Source: Ulvibacter litoralis
Lineage (GTDB): Bacteria > Bacteroidota > Bacteroidia > Flavobacteriales > Flavobacteriaceae
Assembly: GCF_900102055.1 (NCBI RefSeq)
Contig: NZ_FNBA01000002.1
Span: forward strand, 434,001-498,000
Reading direction: 5' to 3'
DNA length: 64,000 bases
Below, piece after piece: positions 36,550 through 43,877 of this stretch. How positions within the stretch are numbered: position 1 is the stretch's first letter; every line of letters begins with the position of its first letter. The notes beneath the pieces were generated by a model. The model searched no databases. It had not been told where the DNA came from and was given only the letters and a program-made list of their open reading frames with translations. The position numbers and the translations under genes were made by a program.

Positions 36550-37377
36550 TTATTTATCGAGTTCTTTTTCAGGAGTAGTTGTGACAATCCCAGAGGTCCT
36601 TTTTCGGTATTTCATATTGATAAATTCAATAAAAAGAGAAAAAGCAATTGTAAAATACAAATATCCTTTCGGAATGACACCTACTTCTGAACCAAAAATT
36701 TCAAGATGCGATAGGTGTGCACCTTCAGCAATCAACATAAAACCAATTAGTATTAAGAAGGAAAGTCCTAGCAATTGAACGGTAGGATGCTCATTTACAA
36801 AACGTCCTACAGGCGCTGCGAAAATCATCATTATTAGTACCGAAACAATCACTGCGATAACCATAATGATAAGTGCATCGGTGGGTGAGTTTCCGACTCC
36901 ATTTGTCATTCCAACCGCGGTCAGAATAGAGTCAAAAGAAAAAACGATGTTGATTAAGCAAATTTGAATCACAGCTTTGGAGAGTGTTGTAGCACGTCCT
37001 TTTTTTACTTCTCGCTCGTCGTGACCTTTGTCTTCTACTTTTTCATGAATCTCGTTGGTGCTTTTGTATAGTAAAAACAAACCTCCAATAAATAGAATTA
37101 CTCCTTGTCCGCTAATTCCTGCTTTAACCCAAGGAAGATTGATGTGCCAGAAAGGGGCTTCCATCGCTACGAGCCAAGAAATTCCGAACAATAGGATAAT
37201 ACGAATAATCATCGCCAAGAAAAGACCAATATTTGTGGCTTTTTTTTGATGTTCTTTAGGAAGTTTACTGGCGGCAAGCGATATAAATATAATGTTGTCG
37301 ATTCCTAATATTATCTCAAGAAACGTAAGGGTTAATAACGCAATGAGTGCGTCTGGAGAGGTTAAAATTTCAAACAT
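36550..37377 (-). CDS. TerC-family integral membrane protein
   Basis: 275 residues with seven or more membrane helices. TerC hallmarks: FLEIILGIDNIIFISLAASKL at the start, CLINIVFSFDSILTAVGM with its acidic Asp in the helix, and a C-terminal FSLFIEFINMKYRK. The family exports manganese or other metals, or supports metallated exported enzymes; here the ligand is unknown. It is upstream of a TerB-like gene and five bases downstream of a lipoprotein gene, so the three likely form one unit. Confidence 0.88.
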   Translation of the reverse strand: MFEILTSPDALIALLTLTFLEIILGIDNIIFISLAASKLPKEHQKKATNIGLFLAMIIRIILLFGISWLVAMEAPFWHINLPWVKAGISGQGVILFIGGLFLLYKSTNEIHEKVEDKGHDEREVKKGRATTLSKAVIQICLINIVFSFDSILTAVGMTNGVGNSPTDALIIMVIAVIVSVLIMMIFAAPVGRFVNEHPTVQLLGLSFLILIGFMLIAEGAHLSHLEIFGSEVGVIPKGYLYFTIAFSLFIEFINMKYRKRTSGIVTTTPEKELDK

Positions 37378-37382
37378 AATGG

Positions 37383-37775
37383 TTAGTCGGTTAATGGTTT
37401 GTTTTGAGAAACTTTTTTGGCAGTACCTTTTTGTTTTGTTGATGAGCCAACGGTGTTGTATTCAAAAGTATATTCATTTTCAGCGGTACTGAGTATCTTC
37501 ATATGAATGGCTTTCTTTTCGGCCTGGTTCTTCGGATTCAGTTTTTGAACAATGTATTCACAATCATTAATCCAACGTACGGATGATGTATCTGCCTTTC
37601 CTTTAAAATAATCAATTTCTATCGAATCGTTGCGAACAAAAGTTGTGGTAAGGAGTTCGGTACCTACAAGGGCTTCAAACTCGAAAGTTCCAGATTTGTA
37701 GTCGGTACAATTACGTTCTACGTTATAACAGCTTTGTAATAGGAAAAGGGAAAGTACGAGGAGTAAAAATCGCAT
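37383..37775 (-). CDS. Lipoprotein of a conserved flavobacterial family (often mis-named topoisomerase IV)
   Basis: 130 residues with a lipobox LFLLQSC (Cys at about 16). The mature part carries a conserved pattern NCTDYKSGTFEFEAL, TTFVRNDSIEIDYFKGKADT, SSVRWINDCEYIVQKLNPKN. From memory, relatives are labelled DNA topoisomerase IV in databases, probably because they lie near parE/parC. There is no topoisomerase sequence here; the label should be discarded. The function is unknown; it is an outer- or inner-membrane lipoprotein. Confidence 0.75.
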   Translation of the reverse strand: MRFLLLVLSLFLLQSCYNVERNCTDYKSGTFEFEALVGTELLTTTFVRNDSIEIDYFKGKADTSSVRWINDCEYIVQKLNPKNQAEKKAIHMKILSTAENEYTFEYNTVGSSTKQKGTAKKVSQNKPLTD

Positions 37776-37818
37776 AGAATTATTTTTATACGAATTTCTG
37801 AAAAATTACGGAAACATT

Positions 37819-38241
37819 TTAATTTTCATACACTTTAAAAGTTCCGTCATTATAAAAAATTACAATACGTTCAATTCCTTTTTCTGAATGCGAAATTTTT
37901 GGGTCCGAAAAAATTGGAGGAGGAGTGGTTTTTGGAGTGGAGTCTGAACTTGAGTTGGAATCAAATGAAATGGTTTCTTGTGCAGGTTTTGGTTTTTCAA
38001 TCTGCGGAATAGTGCTTTTAGGAAAACTTCCTTTTCCATTTAGTAGCCAATATAATTCTACTTCAGGATACTTCTGAAGGACCTTCAAAACAAATTCTAA
38101 ACTGGGCTTATTTCTACCCGATAGGAGGTGAGAAATTGTGGAACGATTGAACTCAATTTCTTCTGAAAAAGCAGTAGCAGACACCCCGTAATAATCGAGC
38201 ACTTTTTGTAATCTTTTAGCAAAATCTGAAGTGTTTACCAT
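37819..38241 (-). CDS. Small XRE-type helix-turn-helix regulator, autoregulated
   Basis: 140 residues. An N-terminal HTH of the XRE/Cro type (about 5-65: FAKRLQKVLDYYGVSATAF, FNRSTISHLLSGRNKPSLEF), then a Pro/Ser/Thr-rich linker (about 75-118), and a C-terminal short strand IERIVIFYNDGTFKVYEN that looks like a conserved recognition or dimerisation tag. Its own promoter carries a GTTTAC-N4-GTAAAT site over the -7 element and a second perfect copy over the start codon, so autorepression is likely. Two further copies lie in front of the divergent M14 peptidase. Confidence 0.82.
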   Translation of the reverse strand: MVNTSDFAKRLQKVLDYYGVSATAFSEEIEFNRSTISHLLSGRNKPSLEFVLKVLQKYPEVELYWLLNGKGSFPKSTIPQIEKPKPAQETISFDSNSSSDSTPKTTPPPIFSDPKISHSEKGIERIVIFYNDGTFKVYEN

Positions 38242-38248
38242 TGTAAAC
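38233..38248. promoter_or_regulatory. Operator site 1 (over the regulator start codon)
   Basis: GTTTACcattGTAAAC, a perfect six-base inverted repeat with four-base spacer, covering the ATG of the HTH gene (38239-38241). Confidence 0.75.
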
Positions 38249-38267
38249 TGTTGTTTGAGGATTTAAC

Positions 38268-38283
38268 GTTTACAAATGTAAAT
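38268..38283. promoter_or_regulatory. Operator site 2 (over the regulator -7 element)
   Basis: GTTTACaaatGTAAAT, one mismatch in the right arm. On the minus strand it contains TACATTTG, the -7 element of the regulator gene. Confidence 0.75.
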
Positions 38284-38303
38284 TATTACTTCAGAACCCA
38301 CAA
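38273..38303 (-). promoter_or_regulatory. Promoter of the HTH regulator gene
   Basis: On the minus strand TTG (38301-38303), 20 bases, TACATTTG (38273-38280): exact match to the Bacteroidetes promoter, 31 bases before the ATG and overlapped by operator site 2. Confidence 0.75.
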
Positions 38304-38480
38304 TGTTTAATGAATATATTTAAAATAAGTATAAATAACCACTTCATATAATAGCACTTAACTAACTGAAATAAAGTATTTTATAATGTATTTGTAGCGT
38401 AAGAGTGGTTTTCGGTATAAAGAAATGTTAAAGGTGAGTGTTACTGTTTACAACAATACACAAAAGAAGGTGAAAAACTT

Positions 38481-38496
38481 GTTTACATTTGTAAAC
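38481..38496. promoter_or_regulatory. Operator site 3
   Basis: GTTTACatttGTAAAC, perfect inverted repeat with four-base spacer, 40 bases upstream of the M14 peptidase ATG. It contains TACATTTG on the plus strand, a -7-type hexamer. Confidence 0.72.
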
Positions 38497-38504
38497 TTAT
38501 GATT

Positions 38505-38520
38505 GTTTACATTTGTAATC
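38505..38520. promoter_or_regulatory. Operator site 4
   Basis: GTTTACatttGTAATC, one mismatch in the right arm, nine bases after site 3 and 15 bases before the peptidase ATG. It also contains TACATTTG on the plus strand. Confidence 0.7.
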
Positions 38521-38535
38521 AAACAAAAAAAGACT

Positions 38536-39687
38536 ATGAATATCACAACTTGGTATGCTTCAAATTACGAGTCTCAATTGCGAGATAGGTATATAGATTT
38601 AGCGCACATTTCACCATTGCTTTCTTCGTATAAAAACCAATTTAAAATTGCTTCTATAGGTGTTTCAGAAAACGGAAAAGACATTCCAATGGTCACTATT
38701 GGATCGGGAAAAAAGAAGGTTTTAGGGTGGTCGCAAATGCACGGAAATGAAGCAACAACTACCAAAGCAATTTTTGATTTTTTGAAGTTTATTGCTCAAA
38801 AGGAATTCTTTCAGAAAGAAATAAATGAGTTTTTAGCGCATTATACTTTTTATATTATTCCAATACTTAATCCAGATGGAGCTTCTTTATATACACGTGT
38901 AAATGCAAATAAAGTCGATTTAAATAGAGATGCACAGGAGACAACTCAAAATGAAAGTAGAGTATTGCAATCGGTTTTTAATGAACTTCAACCAGATTTG
39001 TGTTTAAACCTTCACGATCAACGTACTATTTACGGATTGGCTACAGGATTACCAGCTACAGTTTCCTTTTTAGCTCCTTCCGCAGATAAAGAACGCAGTA
39101 TAACACCTGCTAGAATCGTTGCTATGGAGCATATCGTGCGTATGAATAGAGCTTTGCAGCAATACATTCCAGGGCAAGTAGGGCGCTATGACGATGGTTT
39201 TAATGCAAATTGTGTGGGTGATACCTTTCAGATGGCTGGAGTGCCTACGATACTCTTTGAAGCGGGACATTATGCATTGGATTATAGTCGTGAAACAACT
39301 CGATCGTTTATATTTTATGCCTTTTTAGAGTTGTTTGACATTACAAATCAGTCTGAAACTCCTGTGACTTATGAAGATTATTTTAAAATACCGCAGAATA
39401 ATCTTACATACAATGATGTTGTTCTTAGAAACGTTCGGGTTGATGCTTATAAGCAGCCAATAGCTGTCGCCATTCAATATGTAGAAGAATTAGAAGGAGA
39501 TGTCATTAGTTTTAAACCTATTGTCTCTAAAATAGGGGGCTGCGACGAAATAAAAGGGCACAAGGAGATTGATTTAAAAGGGAATGGAATTTTGATAAAT
39601 TCGCAAGAAAATATTTTTGAAGATTTAATTATTTCGACAATTGTTAGTAAAATGGATAATTCTGTTATAAATATTTTAGTAAAATGA
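38536..39687 (+). CDS. M14-family zinc carboxypeptidase/deacylase-like protein
   Basis: 383 residues from MNITTWYASNYESQ; an upstream in-frame codon exists, but the region before 38536 is operator DNA. Zinc ligands His69 and Glu72 in QMHGNE and His160 in LNLHDQR, the substrate Arg in VDLNRDAQ, and a catalytic Glu in TILFEAGHYALDY fit the M14/succinylglutamate-desuccinylase fold. No signal peptide, so it is cytoplasmic. It hydrolyses a peptide or N-acyl bond; substrate unknown. Expression is probably set by the divergent HTH regulator. Confidence 0.82.
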   Translation: MNITTWYASNYESQLRDRYIDLAHISPLLSSYKNQFKIASIGVSENGKDIPMVTIGSGKKKVLGWSQMHGNEATTTKAIFDFLKFIAQKEFFQKEINEFLAHYTFYIIPILNPDGASLYTRVNANKVDLNRDAQETTQNESRVLQSVFNELQPDLCLNLHDQRTIYGLATGLPATVSFLAPSADKERSITPARIVAMEHIVRMNRALQQYIPGQVGRYDDGFNANCVGDTFQMAGVPTILFEAGHYALDYSRETTRSFIFYAFLELFDITNQSETPVTYEDYFKIPQNNLTYNDVVLRNVRVDAYKQPIAVAIQYVEELEGDVISFKPIVSKIGGCDEIKGHKEIDLKGNGILINSQENIFEDLIISTIVSKMDNSVINILVK

Positions 39688-39747
39688 CTTTTTATTGAGT
39701 TAAGCGTATTATTTTTACATATCTAAAAAATTACTACAAAAAAAAAT

Positions 39748-40227
39748 ATGGCAAAATTTAAATTAGATGACACCGATCACCAAATTCTCGATATGTTAAT
39801 TGAGAATACTCGAACTCCTTTTACAGACATTGCAAAAAAATTACAAATTTCGGCAGGAACCGTACACGTTCGTGTTAAGAAAATGGAAGAAGGAGGTATT
39901 ATTACAGGTTCTTCGTTACGTCTTAATTATCAAAAACTAGGATACTCATTTATCGCGTATGTTGGTATTTTTCTACATAAAACATCTCAAACGCAATTTG
40001 TATTGGAGCGTCTTGCGTCAATACCACATGTAACTGTAGCGCACGTTACAACTGGAAAATTTAATATTTTCTGTAAAATTAGAGCGAAAAATACAAGTCA
40101 CGCAAAAGACATTATCTATTTAATCGATGATATTGAAGGTGTAACGCGTACTGAAACTATGATTTCATTAGAAGAAAGCATAAATGATAAGAAACGTTTA
40201 ATGCATTCAATTTTTAAAGAATTTTAA
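39748..40227 (+). CDS. Lrp/AsnC-family transcriptional regulator
   Basis: 159 residues. An N-terminal winged HTH (LDDTDHQILDMLIENTRTPF, FTDIAKKLQISAGTVHVRVK) and a C-terminal RAM ligand-binding domain (about 70-145, with AYVGIFLHKT and VTVAHVTTGKFNIFCKIRAK). Family members sense amino acids and act as octamers. Downstream of the M14 peptidase by 60 bases; a link between peptide/amino-acid breakdown and this sensor is plausible but not shown. Ends before a good terminator. Confidence 0.9.
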   Translation: MAKFKLDDTDHQILDMLIENTRTPFTDIAKKLQISAGTVHVRVKKMEEGGIITGSSLRLNYQKLGYSFIAYVGIFLHKTSQTQFVLERLASIPHVTVAHVTTGKFNIFCKIRAKNTSHAKDIIYLIDDIEGVTRTETMISLEESINDKKRLMHSIFKEF

Positions 40228-40252
40228 TTCCTTCGGAATTCTATCATACTTT

Positions 40253-40280
40253 AAAACCTCTGTATATACAGAGGTTTTTT
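40253..40280 (+). terminator. Intrinsic terminator after the Lrp-type gene
   Basis: AAAACCTCTGTA / TACAGAGGTTTT, a 12-base inverted repeat with a TA centre, followed by a T run. Confidence 0.9.
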
Positions 40281-40306
40281 TATACTTTTAAGAAAAATTA
40301 CAGACA

Positions 40307-40822
40307 ATGAAATCACCACAAATACCTTCAAACGAATATGCACCTTACTTTAAAAGGTATATAGATTTAGTTTCCAATGTTTCTTTAGTAGAGGCTTTGC
40401 GTAACGGAGAGCAAGCTATACCGGCTTTCTATGCGTCAATTCCGGATTCAAAGTTGCATTTTAAATACGCTGAAGGAAAATGGACGCCGAAAGAAGTTTT
40501 ATTACATATTATAGATACTGAGCGTGTTTTTTGTTATCGCGCCTTGTATTTTGCGCGTGCCGAAAATGCTTCTCTAGAGGGTTTTGATGAAAATGTATTT
40601 GGTGCCAATTGTAAGGCAAATACGCGTAGCATTGATGATTTAATCGAAGAATATAAAACGGTTCGCGCTGCTACCATAAGTTTATTTAGCAGCTTTAATG
40701 AAACGACGCTTTTAAAAGGAGGGAAGTCAAATTCTAATTATTCAACGGTTCGTTCGTTAGGTTTTATTGTTTGCGGACATGAAATACACCATCAAAACAT
40801 TATAAATGAACGCTATTTATAA
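40307..40822 (+). CDS. DinB-family metal-dependent protein
   Basis: 171 residues, four-helix DinB/YfiT type. Metal-binding histidines are visible in VLLHIIDTERVFCYRAL and HEIHHQNIINERYL, the two positions that form the nickel/zinc site of the family. Other blocks: KWTPKEVL and ENVFGANCKAN. Family members act as thiol transferases (bacillithiol- or glutathione-type) or have unknown roles; the name comes from a damage-inducible gene and does not imply the polymerase. A single-gene unit with its own terminator. Confidence 0.82.
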   Translation: MKSPQIPSNEYAPYFKRYIDLVSNVSLVEALRNGEQAIPAFYASIPDSKLHFKYAEGKWTPKEVLLHIIDTERVFCYRALYFARAENASLEGFDENVFGANCKANTRSIDDLIEEYKTVRAATISLFSSFNETTLLKGGKSNSNYSTVRSLGFIVCGHEIHHQNIINERYL

Positions 40823-40824
40823 AT

Positions 40825-40855
40825 AAAAAAAAGAGGCCATTGGCCTCTTTTTTTT
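40825..40855. terminator. Bidirectional intrinsic terminator
   Basis: AAAGAGGCC / GGCCTCTTT with a three-base loop, extended by A and T runs on both sides; shared by the DinB-like gene and the converging minus-strand gene. Confidence 0.9.
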
Positions 40856-41147
40856 ATTCTTCTTCGTCAAACTTTTTCTTGTCTGGCATTTCGCTTATTG
40901 GCTCGTTGTAATCGTTATCATCATAGTCATCTTCATCAAAATTAGCCATACTAGTTTCTAGTCTTGAGCTTACTTTTACTAAGTAGATAGTATCTTCTGT
41001 ACGAACTTCAACAGCGTCAACAGTCTCATTTTTAGCGTTTTTAAATCTAATTACATTGTCATCGTCATATCCGTCAGGATACTTTTCAACTAATAGAGAT
41101 AGGATCTCTGGAGTTAGTTTCTTAAAATCTACTATTATTCGTTTCAT
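40854..41147 (-). CDS. Small acidic protein of unknown function
   Basis: 97 residues: a short folded N-terminal half (MKRIIVDFKKLTPEILSLLV, EKYPDGYDDDNVIRF, VEVRTEDTIYLVKV) and a very acidic C-terminal tail (FDEDDYDDNDYNEP ... KKKFDEEE). The N-terminal pattern is conserved in flavobacteria in my recollection. Function unknown. Located just downstream of aroB, 78 bases away. Confidence 0.75.
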   Translation of the reverse strand: MKRIIVDFKKLTPEILSLLVEKYPDGYDDDNVIRFKNAKNETVDAVEVRTEDTIYLVKVSSRLETSMANFDEDDYDDNDYNEPISEMPDKKKFDEEE

Positions 41148-41224
41148 CGCTTTTGAGGCTTCTATGATTATGGGGATAAATCTAATTAAAAATTAATAAC
41201 AATAAATAAAAACAGAATTATTTT

Positions 41225-42295
41225 TTAGTGATTTTTATAATATTCAAACGCTTTATAAATTAAGTCGTTAGGAACTTCGCAGTTTACTTTGTGTTTTCCG
41301 ATAGCATGTAAAAGCACAAAAAGAACCTTTCCGTTGCTGTTTTTCTTATCGTAGATGAGCAGTTTTATGATTTCTTCAATGTCATTTTCAGTAAAAGTTA
41401 CCTTCGGAAAGTGATGTAAAATGGTTGTTGTTATTTCGTTCATTTTTTGCTTCGGAAAGGAAAGTAACTCAACTGAAAGATATGTGGCGAGAATTAAGCC
41501 TATCGCAATAGCTTCACCGTGTAACAATGTTTTTTTGTCTGAATGTTCTAAACAATACGATTCTATGGCGTGTCCTAAGGTGTGTCCGTAATTCAGTGTT
41601 TTCCGAAGTCCTTGTTCTGTAGGGTCTTCAGTTACTACATTGTTTTTTATGAGTACCGAATCCCAGATTAACGCGTCTGTTTCCGAAGTATTTTCAAAAT
41701 TAAATGCCCTAGTTCTTTGCCAGTATTCTTCCGAAGTAATTAATCCGTGTTTTAGCATTTCAGCAAAACCAGAAGTAATCTGTTCTTTGGGTAATGTAGT
41801 AAGGAAATGAGTGTCGATAATGACACATTTCGGATTTCTAATTATTCCAACTTGATTTTTAATTACTCCTAAATCGACTCCGTTTTTCCCACCTACCGAG
41901 GCGTCAACCATTGCTAGTAGTGATGTTGGGATGTTTATAAATTCAATACCACGTTTATAAGTTGAAGCTACAAAACCACCTAAATCGGTAACGACACCAC
42001 CTCCAAGATTGATTAGTAATGTTTTTCGATCCGCATTTTTTTCTGAAAGCGTTTCCCAAAGTGTTACGCAGGTAGTGATTGTTTTGTGTAATTCTCCTTC
42101 AGAAATGGTCAAAACTTCTAGCTGTATTGCAGTTGAAATTTTCTCCTTAAAATATGGCAAACAATAGTTGTGGGTGTTGGTATCCGTAAGTATAAAAACT
42201 TTTGAAGGATTAATATTTTCAATTTCTTTTATGAGCGATTCCCAGGTCTCTTTATTGCCATAAACCGAACCTCGCTCTTTGAGAATTTTTTTCAT
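41225..42295 (-). CDS. aroB: 3-Dehydroquinate synthase
   Basis: 356 residues. Converts DAHP to 3-dehydroquinate, the second step of the shikimate pathway, with NAD and a metal. NAD-binding GGGVVTDLGGFVASTYKRG, IPTSLLAMVDASVGGKNGVDL, metal His in GHTLGHAIE and LHGEAIAIG are intact. Transcribed away from proline dehydrogenase. Confidence 0.95.
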   Translation of the reverse strand: MKKILKERGSVYGNKETWESLIKEIENINPSKVFILTDTNTHNYCLPYFKEKISTAIQLEVLTISEGELHKTITTCVTLWETLSEKNADRKTLLINLGGGVVTDLGGFVASTYKRGIEFINIPTSLLAMVDASVGGKNGVDLGVIKNQVGIIRNPKCVIIDTHFLTTLPKEQITSGFAEMLKHGLITSEEYWQRTRAFNFENTSETDALIWDSVLIKNNVVTEDPTEQGLRKTLNYGHTLGHAIESYCLEHSDKKTLLHGEAIAIGLILATYLSVELLSFPKQKMNEITTTILHHFPKVTFTENDIEEIIKLLIYDKKNSNGKVLFVLLHAIGKHKVNCEVPNDLIYKAFEYYKNH

Positions 42296-42339
42296 ACACT
42301 TGAACCTTATTTTGTTTTTAATTAGATGTCAAATCTAAC

Positions 42340-42347
42340 TATATTTG
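42340..42347 (+). promoter_or_regulatory. Candidate -7 element of the proline dehydrogenase gene
   Basis: TATATTTG, exact TAnnTTTG match, 19 bases before the ATG. The nearest upstream TTG is 25 bases away, longer than usual. Confidence 0.45.
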
Positions 42348-42366
42348 TGAACATTATTTTCACTAT

Positions 42367-43539
42367 ATGGTATCAAAAACTCTTTTTAATAATACAGAAA
42401 CAGCTTTTAGACTTAAAAGCGATTCTGAATTAGAACGCGCGTACTTTCTTTTTAAAATGATTTCGAAAGAACCGTTAGTTCGAATTGGAACTGCGGCTAC
42501 AAAGTTCGCGTTAAATTTACACTTACCTGTAGAAGGGTTAATTCGTTCTACTGTTTTTGATCATTTCTGTGGAGGTGTAAATGAAGAGGACTGTTTATCG
42601 GTGGTTGATAGCTTGTATGGAGCAGGGGTGAGTTCTGTTTTGGATTACTCGGTAGAAGGAAAGGAAGAAGAGGCACAGTTTGATGCTACACGAGACATGA
42701 TTTTAAAATTAATCCGTTTTGCGGATGAAAAAAAGGCAATGCCTTTTTCTGTTTTTAAACCCACAGGTTTTGGGCGTTTTGCTTTATGGGAAAAAAAATC
42801 GGCAGGAAAAGAATTAACTGCTGCTGAAATTTCAGAATGGCAGCGAATAGTAGATCGATACGATATTGTCTGTAAAACAGCACATAGCGCAGGGATTTCA
42901 CTCTTAATTGATGGAGAAGAATCATGGATGCAAACCGCAGCCGATGATTTATGTGAAGCTATGATGGAGAAATACAATAAGGAAACACCTATCGTTTTTA
43001 ACACCTTGCAATGCTATCGTTGGGATCGTTTGGATTATTTAAAAGAACAACACGCCAGAGCAAAAGCAAAGGGGTATAAATTGGCCTATAAAGTCGTTCG
43101 CGGGGCTTATATGGAAAAAGAAAATGATCGCGCTGAAGAAAAAGGATATCCAACTCCCATTTGTGAGAGTAAACAAGCTACGGATGAAAATTTTGATGCA
43201 GTAATGAAATATATAATTGGTAATTTGGATGCTATGTCATTGTTTATAGGAACTCATAATGAAAATAGTAGTTATTTAGGAATGGAATTGTTAGAAGCAA
43301 AAGGAATTGCTAAAACAGATTCTAGAGTTTGGTTTGGCCAATTGTACGGAATGAGCGATCATATTAGTTATAATTTAGCAGCAGAAGGTTATAATGTAGC
43401 CAAGTATATTCCTTTTGGACCTGTAAAAGACGTAATGCCATACTTAATTCGTCGTGCTGAAGAAAATACATCTGTCGCTGGACAAACAAGTAGAGAGCTT
43501 TCATTATTAAAAAAAGAAAAGGAACGAAGAAAACTTTAG
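42367..43539 (+). CDS. Proline dehydrogenase
   Basis: 390 residues, mono-functional PRODH barrel. It oxidises proline to pyrroline-5-carboxylate and passes electrons from FAD to the membrane. Recognisable: KYNKETPIVFNTLQCYRWD, KLAYKVVRGAYMEKE with the conserved Arg, FIGTHNENSSYLG, WFGQLYGMSDHISYNLA and the C-terminal YIPFGPVKDVMPYLIRRAEE. No P5C dehydrogenase domain or neighbour is present. Its stop codon lies within the ascending arm of a terminator. Confidence 0.93.
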   Translation: MVSKTLFNNTETAFRLKSDSELERAYFLFKMISKEPLVRIGTAATKFALNLHLPVEGLIRSTVFDHFCGGVNEEDCLSVVDSLYGAGVSSVLDYSVEGKEEEAQFDATRDMILKLIRFADEKKAMPFSVFKPTGFGRFALWEKKSAGKELTAAEISEWQRIVDRYDIVCKTAHSAGISLLIDGEESWMQTAADDLCEAMMEKYNKETPIVFNTLQCYRWDRLDYLKEQHARAKAKGYKLAYKVVRGAYMEKENDRAEEKGYPTPICESKQATDENFDAVMKYIIGNLDAMSLFIGTHNENSSYLGMELLEAKGIAKTDSRVWFGQLYGMSDHISYNLAAEGYNVAKYIPFGPVKDVMPYLIRRAEENTSVAGQTSRELSLLKKEKERRKL

Positions 43540-43558
43540 TGTTTTCGTTCCTTTTTTT
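43517..43558 (+). terminator. Intrinsic terminator overlapping the end of the proline dehydrogenase gene
   Basis: The left arm AAAAGGAACG...AAAAC lies in the last codons of the gene; the right arm GTTTTCGTTCCTTTT follows the stop. A three-base bulge, a six-base loop and a run of seven or more T. Confidence 0.85.
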
Positions 43559-43877
43559 TAATTGGGGAAGTATTTTAAAAACAGCTAAGAGATCTTCACT
43601 TGCATCAACTCCCCAGTTAAACTTAGTTCAAAGATCCCTTTCGCTGTTATGTAATTTAATTGACAACACTTCAAACTTCTTAACTATTGAGGTTAAAACC
43701 AAATGCTCGTAATCGAGATTCTTGAATTATTGGTCTTTATTCGTGAATTACGACCATAGATATATAGAGGTTTGTAGGTAAATCTGTAAATTATAAAACA
43801 TAAAAGTATCCCCTTGTAAGTACGAGGTTTATAAGACTTTTATGTTTTTTTATAGTTTTATTTTTTAATTTATATCA
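43559..43877. other. 319-base gap with a structured element and no gene
   Basis: No convincing coding frame on either strand. It is AT-rich and contains a short inverted pair (TCGTAAT at 43707 and ATTACGA at 43747) and a long hairpin (43795-43848, listed separately). One stretch of 32 codons without start codon on the minus strand (43588-43683) is open by chance or is a remnant. No IS ends, tRNA or direct repeats are apparent. Confidence 0.6.
43795..43848 (+). terminator. Strong hairpin with T run upstream of the TPR/AraC gene
   Basis: A 13-base stem AAAACATAAAAGT / ACTTTTATGTTTT encloses a smaller inner stem-loop around CCTTGTAAGTACGAGG and is followed by a T run. It looks like the terminator of a short transcript, but there is no gene just upstream on the plus strand, so it may end an unannotated small RNA or act as a leader attenuator for the gene at 43878. 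Confidence 0.55.

Noticed and set aside
37383-37775. Topoisomerase IV label for the small lipoprotein
   Set aside because: The sequence has a lipobox and no topoisomerase motif. The true subunits are at 30747-32597 and 33069-35753.
43588-43683. Short open frame on the minus strand (contains AKGIFELSLTGELMQVKIS)
   Set aside because: 32 codons without start codon or partner. The strand-rich end recalls secreted-protein tails, but there is no upstream coding sequence to support a remnant.
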